64,000 bases of DNA, taken from the NCBI RefSeq assembly GCF_039543185.1, contig NZ_BAABJG010000006.1, positions 806,001-870,000 of the forward strand, given 5' to 3'. Positions 1-7,702 of this stretch are shown here, in pieces. Every line of letters begins with the position of its first letter. Within the stretch, counting starts at the first letter, position 1. Position numbers and translations under genes: made by a program. The notes beneath the pieces were generated by a model. It was not told the DNA's origin and did not search any database. It worked only from the letters and a program-made list of their open reading frames with translations. This stretch comes from Paenibacillus_S vulneris. GTDB lineage: Bacteria > Bacillota > Bacilli > Paenibacillales > NBRC-103111.

Positions 1-1
1 T

Positions 2-325
2 GCCTCCTTTCAGCAGCCGCAATACACCGAATCCATTACGAACATGGTTGAACAGGTTAACATGAGCGCCAAACGATTCATTCAAATTTTCAAGGATGAA
101 GTGGGACTAACACCCAAAAGGTTTAGTCGTTTAATGCGGTTTCAAAAGGCGGTACGTCTAATCAGACAGAGCAATGATATCGATTGGGCCGATCTTGCCA
201 TGTCTTGCGATTATTATGACCAGTCCCATTTCATTAAAGAATTTCAGTCCTTTTCCGGCCTCAATCCGACCGAGTATCGCGCTATAGAAAGCCTGCACCC
301 CAATCACATTCCACTCACGGACTAG
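2..325 (+). CDS. AraC-family transcriptional regulator, C-terminal part
   Basis: The reading frame is already open at base 2, so the start lies left of the window. The visible 107 residues end in an AraC-type double helix-turn-helix: first helix region around MSAKRFIQIFKDEVGLTPK, then RFQKAVRLIRQ and the second unit ending DQSHFIKEFQSFSGLNPTEY. This is the canonical end of the family, so only the N-terminal sensor part is missing. It lies just upstream of, and on the same strand as, the epoxide hydrolase operon and may control it, though nothing in the sequence proves that. The domain call is firm; its ligand is unknown. Confidence 0.88.
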   Translation, partial: ASFQQPQYTESITNMVEQVNMSAKRFIQIFKDEVGLTPKRFSRLMRFQKAVRLIRQSNDIDWADLAMSCDYYDQSHFIKEFQSFSGLNPTEYRAIESLHPNHIPLTD

Positions 326-408
326 ATCTCGGGAAAAAATATACAATACAGTGTCTCCTTCGTTCCCTTACAATGCAGAAAGCAGCTATTACATTCTGTA
401 GATGGAAA

Positions 409-424
409 GGGGAGATCAGCTATT
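409..424 (+). promoter_or_regulatory. Ribosome binding site pointing to an ATT start codon
   Basis: GGGGAG at 409-414 sits seven bases before ATT at 422-424. The reading frame of the next gene is open here and its translation from 422 (ITPFKINVPQSDLEDL) is the usual N-terminus of epoxide hydrolases. There is no ATG, GTG or TTG in this frame close to the site; the first conventional-type start is TTG at 470, inside the conserved N-terminal domain and without a good binding site. Confidence 0.6.
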
Positions 425-1558
425 ATTACTCCATTTAAAATCAATGTTCCGCAATCAGATCTTGAAGACTTGAATACGCGGCTGGATCATACACGGTGGC
501 CCGACGAAGCGGCCGGCGAAGGCTGGTGTATGGGTGCAGATCTCGGTTATATGAAGGAATTAATCGATTATTGGCGAACGCAGTATGACTGGCGTATTCA
601 TGAAGCCAGATTAAATGCCTTACCGCAATACAAGACGGTTATAGAGGGTACGAACCTTCATTTCGTGCATGTCAAAAGCAAAAATCCAAATGCGGTGCCG
701 CTATTGCTCGTTCATGGCTGGCCCGACAGCTTCTACCGATTTCACAAGATGATCCCTCTGTTATCCGACTCCTTCGATCTTGTCGTGCCTTCGATTCCCG
801 GTTTTGGATTTTCGGATCGAAAAACCACAGCACCGAAGCGAGTCGCCCACCTGTTTGCCAAGCTGATGACAGAAACACTTGGATACGAGGGCTTCGCGGC
901 TTGCGGCGGGGATATCGGCACTGGCATCGTGACCATGCTATCCATACATCACTCCGACGTTGTGAAAGCGATCTTGTTGACGGACGCTGGTTATCCAACC
1001 GGAAAAGAGGATAGTACTGAAATGTCCCCTGCCGATCGGCAGTTTATGTTAGACACCCAGGCCTGGGTTCAGTCAGAAGGCGCCTATCTGAAGCTGCAAG
1101 CTACCAAACCGCAAACGCTTGCCTATTCACTTAACGATTCGCCGGTTGGCTTGGCATCTTGGATCGTCAGCATGATCCGTTCGGGAGCTGGCGACAAGAC
1201 CGTAGATGATGCATTCGGCGGAAGGGACGAACTACTCACGAATATCATGATCTATTGGCTGACCGAGACGGCCGGATCTGCCGCACGCATGTATCGGCTA
1301 ATTGTAATGGCCAATCAAGCGAATGAAGATAACGCTCCGCTGATCACAGCGACACGAAGCGTACCGGCAAGTATCGTGCTCTTCCCGCGCGAAATCCAGT
1401 TCCCCGCAAGCTGGGCTGAACGTTCGGTACATGTGAGAAGCTATAACAAAATGCCCCGTGGCGGTCATTTTGCAGCGCTGGAAGAACCCGAACTGCTGGC
1501 CAATGAACTGATACGATTTATCCCTATACATTATTCTGATTCGGGAGGAAGCTCATAA
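422..1558 (+). CDS. Epoxide hydrolase family alpha/beta-hydrolase
   Basis: Cytoplasmic alpha/beta-hydrolase of the microsomal-type epoxide hydrolase family, expected to open an epoxide to a diol through a covalent ester. An N-terminal EHN domain (PFKINVPQSDLEDLNTRL, then HTRWPDE) precedes the hydrolase fold. The oxyanion motif HGWP follows LLLV, the nucleophile is the Asp in CGGDIGTG (about residue 164), and the catalytic His is in RGGHFAALEEPE (about residue 349). With the ATT start the protein is 378 residues, close to the family length; starting at TTG 470 would cut the EHN domain. The stop overlaps the next gene's start in TAATG, so the two are translationally coupled. Substrate is not predictable. 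Confidence 0.88.
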   Translation: MITPFKINVPQSDLEDLNTRLDHTRWPDEAAGEGWCMGADLGYMKELIDYWRTQYDWRIHEARLNALPQYKTVIEGTNLHFVHVKSKNPNAVPLLLVHGWPDSFYRFHKMIPLLSDSFDLVVPSIPGFGFSDRKTTAPKRVAHLFAKLMTETLGYEGFAACGGDIGTGIVTMLSIHHSDVVKAILLTDAGYPTGKEDSTEMSPADRQFMLDTQAWVQSEGAYLKLQATKPQTLAYSLNDSPVGLASWIVSMIRSGAGDKTVDDAFGGRDELLTNIMIYWLTETAGSAARMYRLIVMANQANEDNAPLITATRSVPASIVLFPREIQFPASWAERSVHVRSYNKMPRGGHFAALEEPELLANELIRFIPIHYSDSGGSS

Positions 1559-2664
1559 TGGAATCCATGAGGGAACGAAGCATTTCCTATCGACGTATGC
1601 ACAATCTGCTCATAGCTGGCAGGAAGATGGACAATTGCGAACATGTTGTCCAGCACCTCGGCGCCCTGCAGGCGCAAGATTATCATCAGGCCCTGTGGGC
1701 TGTTGGAATGCGTACGCAATCTGCTACTGTGGCGGATATTGAGCAATCCATCGAGGATCGTAAGATTGTTCTGACTTGGCCGATGCGCGGTACGATTCAT
1801 TGCGTGCATCCGGAGAACTTAAGATGGATGCTCCAACATTTGGCTCCGCGTATTTTGGCACAGGATGGGCGAAGACAGGCTCAATTGGAGCTTAATCAGG
1901 AGATCATCGAGCGCTGCAGGCAGATCATTTATGATGCCCTGCAAGGGAACAAGCGGATATCTCGTCCCGATCTTATGCAATTGCTGGAAGATAACGGATT
2001 TCACACGAAAAACCAGCGAGGCTATCACCTTCTATGGTATCTTGCGCAGAGCGGCCACATTTGTCTCGGGCCGAGGGAAGGCAAGCAGCAAACCATTGTT
2101 TTGCTAGATGAGTGGGTGCCTGCCGCCAAGGAGTTATCCCGGAGCGAAGCGCTCGCCTTGCTTGCGGAACGATATTTTGCGAGTCATGGGCCGGCAACCG
2201 TACAAGATTTAGCCTGGTGGGCTGGGATCACACTCTCTGACGCAAGACAAGGCGTAGAAGCTGCGCAATCCCGGCTGGTGTCGGAGAAAATCGGCGGGCA
2301 GGAATATTGGACAACCGATAACGCCCCGGCATTCGTAATGGATGAAGAACCGAGTGTTTATCTGCTTCCGGGATTTGATGAATATTTGCTTGGCTTCAAA
2401 GACCGGAGTACGGTATTAAACGCCGCGCATGCCCGCCATGTTGTCCCGGGCAATAACGGCGTATTCATGCCTACCATCGTTATTGACGGCCAAATCTCCG
2501 GCCTATGGAAACGAACCATTAAGAGTAAAGGGATCGACATCGAATTTCATCTATTCGCACCTCTAAAGGAGAGAGAAGAGCGCGTAATCGAGGCTGCCGG
2601 GCGATATTGCAAGTTTATAGGACTGCCTCTAGCAACAACATCCTTTCAACTGGTGGAATCATAG
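1558..2664 (+). CDS. Winged-helix protein of the AlkZ/YcaQ family (HTH_42)
   Basis: A 368-residue protein of the COG3214/HTH_42 family, which includes the DNA glycosylases AlkZ (Streptomyces, releases crosslinked or bulky alkylated purines) and YcaQ/AlkX. Near the N-terminus LGALQAQDYHQALWAVGMR carries Gln38-Ala-Gln40, matching the catalytic Q-x-Q motif described for AlkZ-type members rather than the Q-x-D of YcaQ. Further family segments are TWPMRGTIHCV, HLLWYLAQSG, and LLPGFDEYLLGFKDRS near the C-terminus. The start overlaps the previous stop by one base. Co-transcription with an epoxide hydrolase would fit detoxification of a reactive electrophile plus repair of its DNA adducts; that link is inference. 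Confidence 0.82.
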   Translation: MESMRERSISYRRMHNLLIAGRKMDNCEHVVQHLGALQAQDYHQALWAVGMRTQSATVADIEQSIEDRKIVLTWPMRGTIHCVHPENLRWMLQHLAPRILAQDGRRQAQLELNQEIIERCRQIIYDALQGNKRISRPDLMQLLEDNGFHTKNQRGYHLLWYLAQSGHICLGPREGKQQTIVLLDEWVPAAKELSRSEALALLAERYFASHGPATVQDLAWWAGITLSDARQGVEAAQSRLVSEKIGGQEYWTTDNAPAFVMDEEPSVYLLPGFDEYLLGFKDRSTVLNAAHARHVVPGNNGVFMPTIVIDGQISGLWKRTIKSKGIDIEFHLFAPLKEREERVIEAAGRYCKFIGLPLATTSFQLVES

Positions 2665-2682
2665 ATGACCAAGGAGGAAGTT

Positions 2683-3318
2683 ATGAAATACGCTTATGTT
2701 TATGTACTGGATACGATGGCGGACTGGGAGCTTGGCTTGGTTACTGCAGAGCTCAACTCCGGTCAATATTTCAAACATCGCGGGAGTCGCCTTCCCGTAC
2801 GAACAGTCGGAGCTTCCAACCGTCCTATCACGACAAAGGGCGGGTTGACAATCGTGCCGGAACTGACAGTAGATGAGATCACTCATGAAACATCGGCGAT
2901 ATTGCTTTTGCCGGGTGCTGACAATTGGAAAGATCCCATAAATGGGCCAATTATCGAAAAAGCAAAACAACTGCTGAACGCCGGTGGCAACGTTGCAGCC
3001 ATATGCGGGGCGACACTTGCGCTTGGGGATGCCGGGTTGCTAGATGACCGTCAGCATACGAGCAATAGTCTGGAGTATTTGAATTTATTCAGCCCCTCGT
3101 ACAAAGGCGCTGCTCGATATAAAGACGAGAAAATCGTGACCGATAGCAATCTGATCACAACCGGTTCAGCCGGCGCACTAGAATTAGCGCGCGAGGTTAT
3201 CGCGCTGCTGGACCTGTTTGCGGAAGAGACGTTAGAAGCTTGGTATAACTACTTCACTTCTGGCGATCCTAAATATTTTTATGCGATGATGGAGACGCTG
3301 CAGGAGAGTAATTCATAA
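2683..3318 (+). CDS. DJ-1/PfpI family protein
   Basis: A class I glutamine-amidotransferase-like protein of the DJ-1/PfpI superfamily, 211 residues. The nucleophile elbow is NVAAICGATLALGDAGLLD with Cys at the strand-helix turn, and an upstream acidic residue lies in the WELGL segment, as in the family. AAGGAGG at 2671-2677 selects ATG 2683; an in-frame ATG at 2665 directly abuts the previous stop and has no binding site. Last gene of the epoxide hydrolase operon, with a terminator immediately after. Members act as glyoxalases, deglycases, chaperones or proteases; a role in removing reactive carbonyl or epoxide damage would suit the operon but is inference. Confidence 0.85.
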   Translation: MKYAYVYVLDTMADWELGLVTAELNSGQYFKHRGSRLPVRTVGASNRPITTKGGLTIVPELTVDEITHETSAILLLPGADNWKDPINGPIIEKAKQLLNAGGNVAAICGATLALGDAGLLDDRQHTSNSLEYLNLFSPSYKGAARYKDEKIVTDSNLITTGSAGALELAREVIALLDLFAEETLEAWYNYFTSGDPKYFYAMMETLQESNS

Positions 3319-3325
3319 CTTGAAG

Positions 3326-3358
3326 AGGGTGACTAAGACGTTGGTCTTGGGTCACCCT
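3326..3358 (+). terminator. Terminator of the epoxide hydrolase operon
   Basis: Long stem-loop AGGGTGAC...GTCACCCT with an inner AAGAC/GTCTT stem around a GTTG loop, followed by GTTTCTAT. It starts eight bases after the DJ-1 stop codon. Confidence 0.8.
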
Positions 3359-3479
3359 GTTTCTATACTGCACATTGTCATGAGATAGATAAAATGACGC
3401 AGACTGGACGCCTCTGTTTGCTGAGGGCCATCGTTCCACGACACTTCCCCGAACTGGCCTCAGCTAGGTTCAAACCTAC

Positions 3480-3735
3480 GTGCCGACTCTTGGCGGCCTT
3501 GCTCATGGAGCCAGCGTACATCATGAATTGCAATTGCTGGTTAAGGCCGGATTCACTCCGATAGAAACTCTTCGGTCGGCTACACTCGAAACCTGCCCGT
3601 CGGTTCGGTCTTAATGATCGTGGCCGTATTGCCGAAGGTGCACGCGCTGACTTGGTATAGGTCCATGGCGATCCGACAATCAATATCTCGGACACCCTTT
3701 CCATTAAAGCCGTATGGTTCAAAGTTGTAGCGAGG
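3480..3735 (+). pseudogene. Amidohydrolase, decayed C-terminal fragment
   Basis: Translation of the plus strand gives the C-terminal part of an imidazolonepropionase-like amidohydrolase in two frames: first GGLAHGASVHHELQLLVKAG and FTPIETLRSAT (3489-3600), then after a one-base frameshift around 3601-3612 LNDRGRIAEGARADLV and HGDPTINISDTLSIKAVW (3610-3717). An in-frame TAG at 3658 interrupts ADLV-x-VHGDP. The metal-binding N-terminal two thirds are absent and there is no start. It is therefore a truncated, frameshifted relic. Its tail runs into the antisense 3' end of the Ycf48-like gene, so the convergent gene has extended to or been joined at this relic. Confidence 0.82.
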
Positions 3736-5041
3736 CCGTCGATTGAACCTCTTTCCATGACCTTCCGCCGTCTTCCGATTGTAAAAAAGACTCTTCTCCC
3801 CGAACCCAGCCAATCTTTTCATCTACAAATTTTAATTCTGCAGCATTCCGCAATTGAGGCGACCTATTCAGTACTTGCCAATGTCCCCCGCCATCCGATG
3901 TCCCGTAAAGAATTCCTGCTTCTGAATCAATCATCCAAAAATGTTTAAGATCCGAAGCCGTGCTTGGACGAAAACCTTGCGGGGCGCTGCCGTCTTTTGC
4001 AGTAACGATAGGGGCACCATCTTGGGACACCGACGGGCTCCAGGTAGCTCCACCATTTTCAGTTGTGAACCAAACGATGCCAGCTTTTTCGTTATTAAGG
4101 GTCCTGTAAGAAACCGGCAGTACGCCTTCCTTCTTAGCATTTCCGAAGAACTGAGGAGGATGCTCGGCGATAAACGCAGCGTCTTTGATGTCTTTAGGCA
4201 AATCCAAGGCCAGTCGCTTCCAAGAGGTTCCGCCGTCAGATGTCGCGTAAATCTCCGGCTGGTTGTCCTTTGAATTAAAAAAGGAAATGAACCCATGCAT
4301 CTTATCGGAAAAGGACATCCCTGATGGGGTGGAAACGAGAACGCCGTCCGGCGCGATTTTACTGAGGTACTTCCACGTCTGCCCACCGTCTGTTGTCTGA
4401 TATAAAGCGGTTTTTACCGGCCCGCCCGCCGGGTCGGAAATAAAAGAAATGACCCCTGTCTTCTCGTCAGTAAAGTAGAGATTAAATGCCGTGTTTACCC
4501 CCGGAAAGGACCAAGTATCTTTTGTGGGAAGCGTGGTGGAGTTCCAAGAATTACCTCCTTCAGCCGTACGATATATAGTCCAATTCGATTCATTATCGGC
4601 AGGTCGGACAACGAACCAGGCCAATCGCTCGTTAAAAAGGAACGGTTCAAATCTTGAATTGTCGTACCCCTGCGGTGTCCGGTCTACCCATGTTTGACCT
4701 CCATCATTCGTACGTTTTACACTCGTTCCGAACGCCCAGCCGTTGTTCCGGTCAATCATTCGAATCAGTGCCGACGACTTTTCGATAATAGGGGTTGCCG
4801 CAAGAGATTGGCCAGGCGGCATGGAGGAGCTGTCCGATCCGGTGTTCGATAAGAGAGTTATTCCAACGACCAAAGTCCCCAGTGCCGCGGCTGCTACTCC
4901 GCCCAAATATCGCTTGCTCCTGGAAGGAGCTTGCTTCTCCATTCCAATCCTGCTTTTGGTATCGGCTGAAAGTTTGCCATGAAAGTGATTTCGCTTAAAG
5001 GGCTCTATTCCTGCTTGCTTATACCAATCCGGTTTACTCAT
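3719..5041 (-). CDS. Membrane-anchored Ycf48/BNR-repeat protein, sigma-factor partner
   Basis: A 440-residue protein with a charged cytoplasmic N-terminus (about 1-44), one transmembrane helix (YLGGVAAAALGTLVVGITLL, 45-64) and an extracellular domain. That domain holds seven repeats of the type [S/T]-x-D/E-GG-x-[S/T]-W (NDGGQTW, AEGGNSW, TDGGQTW, SDGGTSW, ENGGATW, SDGGGHW, EDGGRSW), typical of Ycf48-like or exo-sialidase-type beta-propellers. AGGAGG at 5051-5056 selects ATG 5041, which overlaps the sigma factor stop in ATGAGTAA. The layout, an ECF sigma with a coupled one-TM partner, suggests it holds or senses for the sigma factor, but there is no recognisable zinc anti-sigma motif. Confidence 0.75.
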   Translation of the reverse strand: MSKPDWYKQAGIEPFKRNHFHGKLSADTKSRIGMEKQAPSRSKRYLGGVAAAALGTLVVGITLLSNTGSDSSSMPPGQSLAATPIIEKSSALIRMIDRNNGWAFGTSVKRTNDGGQTWVDRTPQGYDNSRFEPFLFNERLAWFVVRPADNESNWTIYRTAEGGNSWNSTTLPTKDTWSFPGVNTAFNLYFTDEKTGVISFISDPAGGPVKTALYQTTDGGQTWKYLSKIAPDGVLVSTPSGMSFSDKMHGFISFFNSKDNQPEIYATSDGGTSWKRLALDLPKDIKDAAFIAEHPPQFFGNAKKEGVLPVSYRTLNNEKAGIVWFTTENGGATWSPSVSQDGAPIVTAKDGSAPQGFRPSTASDLKHFWMIDSEAGILYGTSDGGGHWQVLNRSPQLRNAAELKFVDEKIGWVRGEESFLQSEDGGRSWKEVQSTASLQL

Positions 5042-5579
5042 GGCCCCCGACCTCCTGAAGCTTTTTAAAAACCTTAGTGCGAGCACGGTGCAGGCGAGAC
5101 TTTACAGTTCCTTCCGATACCCCAAGCACCCCTGCCATCTCCCGAGTCGTCATTTCATGCCGAATATCCAGCAAGAGAACTTCCCGAAAATTTAATGGCA
5201 TCTCCAAAATGATCCGCCAAATAACGTTCGCAGCTTCTCGATCCATAAACTCGTTTTCAGCTGATGTTACGGTTTCTTTGCGCCTTATCCATTCAAGTAG
5301 GATTACACGCCGCAGAAAGGCGGAATTTCGGTAATTATAGGACAGATTACGAGTGATTTTAAGCAGCCATGTTTTCACGGTGGACTCTCCTCGAAAGTCC
5401 TTTACACCGCGAAACGCCCGCAGAAATACTTCTTGAGAGATATCATCAGACGCATGGCGATCCCGAGTTAAAAAGTAGGCGTAGTTCCAAACATCCTTTC
5501 CAAAATCCCGCATCAAATGATCCAGTGTAAAGGACTCGATGTTGGATGATAAGTATTGTAGATACTCGTATTCCTCCAC
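5034..5579 (-). CDS. ECF-type RNA polymerase sigma factor
   Basis: A 181-residue extracytoplasmic-function sigma factor. Region 2 is seen in DVWNYAYFLTRDRHASDDISQ and EVFLRAFRGVKDFRGES, followed by TVKTWLLKITRNLSYNYRN; region 4 is seen in LPLNFREVLLLD-like residues and MAGVLGVSEGTVKSRLHRAR, a clear helix-turn-helix. It begins with GTG at 5579 preceded by AGGAGGGG at good spacing. The last eight bases overlap the start of the downstream membrane repeat protein, which implies coupled translation and a sigma/sensor pair. It probably also transcribes its own operon, but no promoter could be assigned confidently. Confidence 0.92.
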   Translation of the reverse strand: MEEYEYLQYLSSNIESFTLDHLMRDFGKDVWNYAYFLTRDRHASDDISQEVFLRAFRGVKDFRGESTVKTWLLKITRNLSYNYRNSAFLRRVILLEWIRRKETVTSAENEFMDREAANVIWRIILEMPLNFREVLLLDIRHEMTTREMAGVLGVSEGTVKSRLHRARTKVFKKLQEVGGHE

Positions 5580-5662
5580 TAAGTTCCCCTCCTACTGAAA
5601 CAGACAGGGCATCCCCATTCCGGGTTCCCGAATCGTAAAATATTTAGGACAAATGGGCAAAA

Positions 5663-5687
5663 GCAGCCGAGCGTTCCGGCCGGCTGC
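5663..5687 (-). terminator. Hairpin terminator, minus strand
   Basis: GCAGCCG at 5663-5669 pairs with CGGCTGC at 5681-5687; reading the minus strand the stem is followed by TTTTGCCC. It lies downstream of the decayed histidine phosphatase and may be its former terminator. Confidence 0.55.
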
Positions 5688-5739
5688 CTCCGTAATTTAT
5701 TGAGCTCTCGTACCCGTTTATATTTTGTAATGACTTGTA

Positions 5740-5868
5740 TCACCATGCTCTAAGCCAAAGAGCTTGCTGCACTCCTAATTCAGTCAAAGCAGAGCCTTGA
5801 TGCCTTTGCATTCTGTGTTCAACATTCCAATCTGTTTCGTATTTGTTGTAACACTCAAGATACTTCAC
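5740..5868 (-). pseudogene. Histidine phosphatase (phosphoglycerate mutase-like), N-terminal relic
   Basis: A 42-codon frame beginning GTG at 5868 reads KYLECYNKYETDWNVEHRMQ then RHQGSALTELGVQQALWLRA before TGA. This matches the N-terminus of the histidine phosphatase family (typically IYLVRHGETEWN followed by RMQGHQDSPLTELGVQQA). The catalytic RHG is degraded (ECYNKYET in place of VRHGET) and the rest of the enzyme is missing. It is a non-functional fragment. The call rests on the well-conserved segment DWNVEHRMQ and SALTELGVQQA. Confidence 0.72.
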
Positions 5869-6346
5869 CTATCAACTTTTATTAAATACTTCGTTGGTAA
5901 AGTATCAAATCCCTTTGTTAATGACGTAAATCTGCCCGTTAGCGTAACGCGACTGCCGATCGATGCCGGCAGCCGGGTCTTAGTAGTTTTTTGATCTATC
6001 GTCTCCTATTAGGTGAGCCTCTTCCATCCTCTTCTGCTCATAAAATGAAAAAGCCGCATTACATGCGACTTCTAATGAAACTATGTTCTTATCACCTGAC
6101 AATCGCCATTACTGGCAATATTAAATTATATTGCAATGTGAAGATCGTCAACCTAGACATTACGTTATGATCTACGTAATCTCTTGTTTGAATTTGTGTA
6201 GAATCTTCCCTCTAACTAATCCTTTTCCAGTAACAACTGCAAACCTAAATTGTAGCATTTTATCAACTTTTCACATTTGATAATCACCTCTTTGCTATCC
6301 TCTTTTTATCCTAGTCTGTTCAAAAGGACTCTTCTAATTATTCCAA
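5869..6346. other. Gap without a recognised gene
   Basis: About 480 bases, AT-rich. I see no convincing coding frame on either strand. One imperfect hairpin at 6051-6071 faces the FAD oxidoreductase operon and is listed separately. Confidence 0.5.
6051..6071 (-). terminator. Putative terminator of the FAD oxidoreductase/ABC operon
   Basis: AAGCCGCAT (6051-6059) pairs with ATGCGACTT (6063-6071) with one mismatch; on the minus strand it is followed by TTTTTCATTTT. It is the first such structure after the operon's last gene, though nearly 280 bases downstream. Confidence 0.5.
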
Positions 6347-7690
6347 TTAGGCTAACACGACATTGGATTGAAGCAGGATCTGCTGCAGCTTCTTTACATC
6401 CACATCTGCGGCGGATAAGTTCTCTGCGCTGGCCAGAGCAGCGGCTGCTCCCGCAGCCTGGCCGGTGGCCATGCAGCTCGGAGTTAGCCTGGTTGTGGCT
6501 AGTGCCTCGTGAGAAGTAGAGATACAGCGCCCTGCTGCCAGAAGGTTTTGTATCTTTTGCGGTACAAGACAACGGTACGGAATATCGTAAGCTCCATCTC
6601 CGCCAATCCATGCGGCTGTAACCCCGCTGCCTTTGGGATCGTGAATATCGATCGGATACCCGCTTCTGGCGATTACATCATCAAACCGTTTTCCCGACAC
6701 AACATCCTCAATGGTCAGACTATACTGCCCGTTAATGCGTCTCGTTTCCCGGATCCCGATTTGTGTTCCCACCGATGAGATGCTTGCCTTGGCGAAACCG
6801 GGAACCCAGTTTTGCAGAAACTGGGCCATCATCATCACCTGACGGCGGCCCTCCTCCTCGGCCTTCGTTAGATCCTCGATGTCCGTGCCGTCCAACCCCT
6901 GTACACGGGTGCAGTTCACCAATACCTCATCCTCTGCGGGGCCGGTAAAGAAAAGAACCTGGTCCCGATTAATAGGGACATTGGCAGCTTTCCACTGCGA
7001 ATAAAACCCTTGAACTCCTGTCAATGGAATGTGATCCAGCTCATCAAAAGGAGTTTTCCGATAAAAATTGTCCGGGTTCTCTATCATATTGCGGCGAACG
7101 GCCTCTAGGTCCACTCCGCGCATCCGGAATTTCATCGTCATCGGCTGGGTGCCGTGATCTCCTTCACGCCCTTGCAGCGTAGGAGCCCCGGATAAATAGC
7201 TCACATCCGCATCTCCAGAGGTATCGACGAACATCTTCCCACGGATTTGATAGTGCCCCGATTTGCCCGTCACTTGTACGGATCGAATTCGGTTGTCTTC
7301 CACTTCAACTGCATCCACAAAGCTGTGCAGCAGCAGCCGCACGCCCGCTTCCTTGAGCATATCGATGGCAACCAGCTTGTAAATCTCGGGATGATACGGT
7401 GTTACCGTGTGAACGAATCCCACTGTGTCCCGAAGATGGCCGGGTGAGCCTCCTTGCGCCATTAACCGTTCGACCAGCTCTTGCGCAATTCCCTTAATGA
7501 CCTGATTGCCTTGCTCGGTATGAAAGGTCATCCACGGATAGACGGAGGCGGCTGTCGACATCCCTCCCAAAAAACCATAGCGTTCGATTAAAATGGTGGA
7601 TGCCCCTAGTCTTCCGGCAGCGATGGCTGCATTAATGCCGGCAGGCCCGCCTCCGACAACCACGACATCAGCTTCTAAAATGCGGTTCAT
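6347..7690 (-). CDS. FAD-dependent oxidoreductase
   Basis: A 447-residue soluble flavoprotein of the FAD_oxidored (PF12831) type. The N-terminal dinucleotide-binding motif is VVVVGGGPAGINAAIAAGRL, followed by ILIERYGFLGGMSTAA. The C-terminal FAD segment contains CLVPQKIQNLLAAGRCIS and TRLTPSCMATGQAAGAAAAL, both typical. It is the last gene of the sugar-uptake operon, 12 bases after a permease gene, so its substrate is probably the imported sugar, a derivative, or an associated hydroxylated compound. The specific reaction cannot be told from sequence. No signal peptide is seen. Confidence 0.88.
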   Translation of the reverse strand: MNRILEADVVVVGGGPAGINAAIAAGRLGASTILIERYGFLGGMSTAASVYPWMTFHTEQGNQVIKGIAQELVERLMAQGGSPGHLRDTVGFVHTVTPYHPEIYKLVAIDMLKEAGVRLLLHSFVDAVEVEDNRIRSVQVTGKSGHYQIRGKMFVDTSGDADVSYLSGAPTLQGREGDHGTQPMTMKFRMRGVDLEAVRRNMIENPDNFYRKTPFDELDHIPLTGVQGFYSQWKAANVPINRDQVLFFTGPAEDEVLVNCTRVQGLDGTDIEDLTKAEEEGRRQVMMMAQFLQNWVPGFAKASISSVGTQIGIRETRRINGQYSLTIEDVVSGKRFDDVIARSGYPIDIHDPKGSGVTAAWIGGDGAYDIPYRCLVPQKIQNLLAAGRCISTSHEALATTRLTPSCMATGQAAGAAAALASAENLSAADVDVKKLQQILLQSNVVLA

Positions 7691-7702
7691 CTCGTTCCTC
7701 CT

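Noticed and set aside
3378..3758. 126-codon minus-strand frame
   Set aside because: Antisense to the amidohydrolase relic, which is recognisable on the plus strand; no binding site and no family resemblance.
5797..5994. 65-codon plus frame in the gap after the sigma operon
   Set aside because: Antisense to the histidine phosphatase relic, no binding site, no family resemblance.
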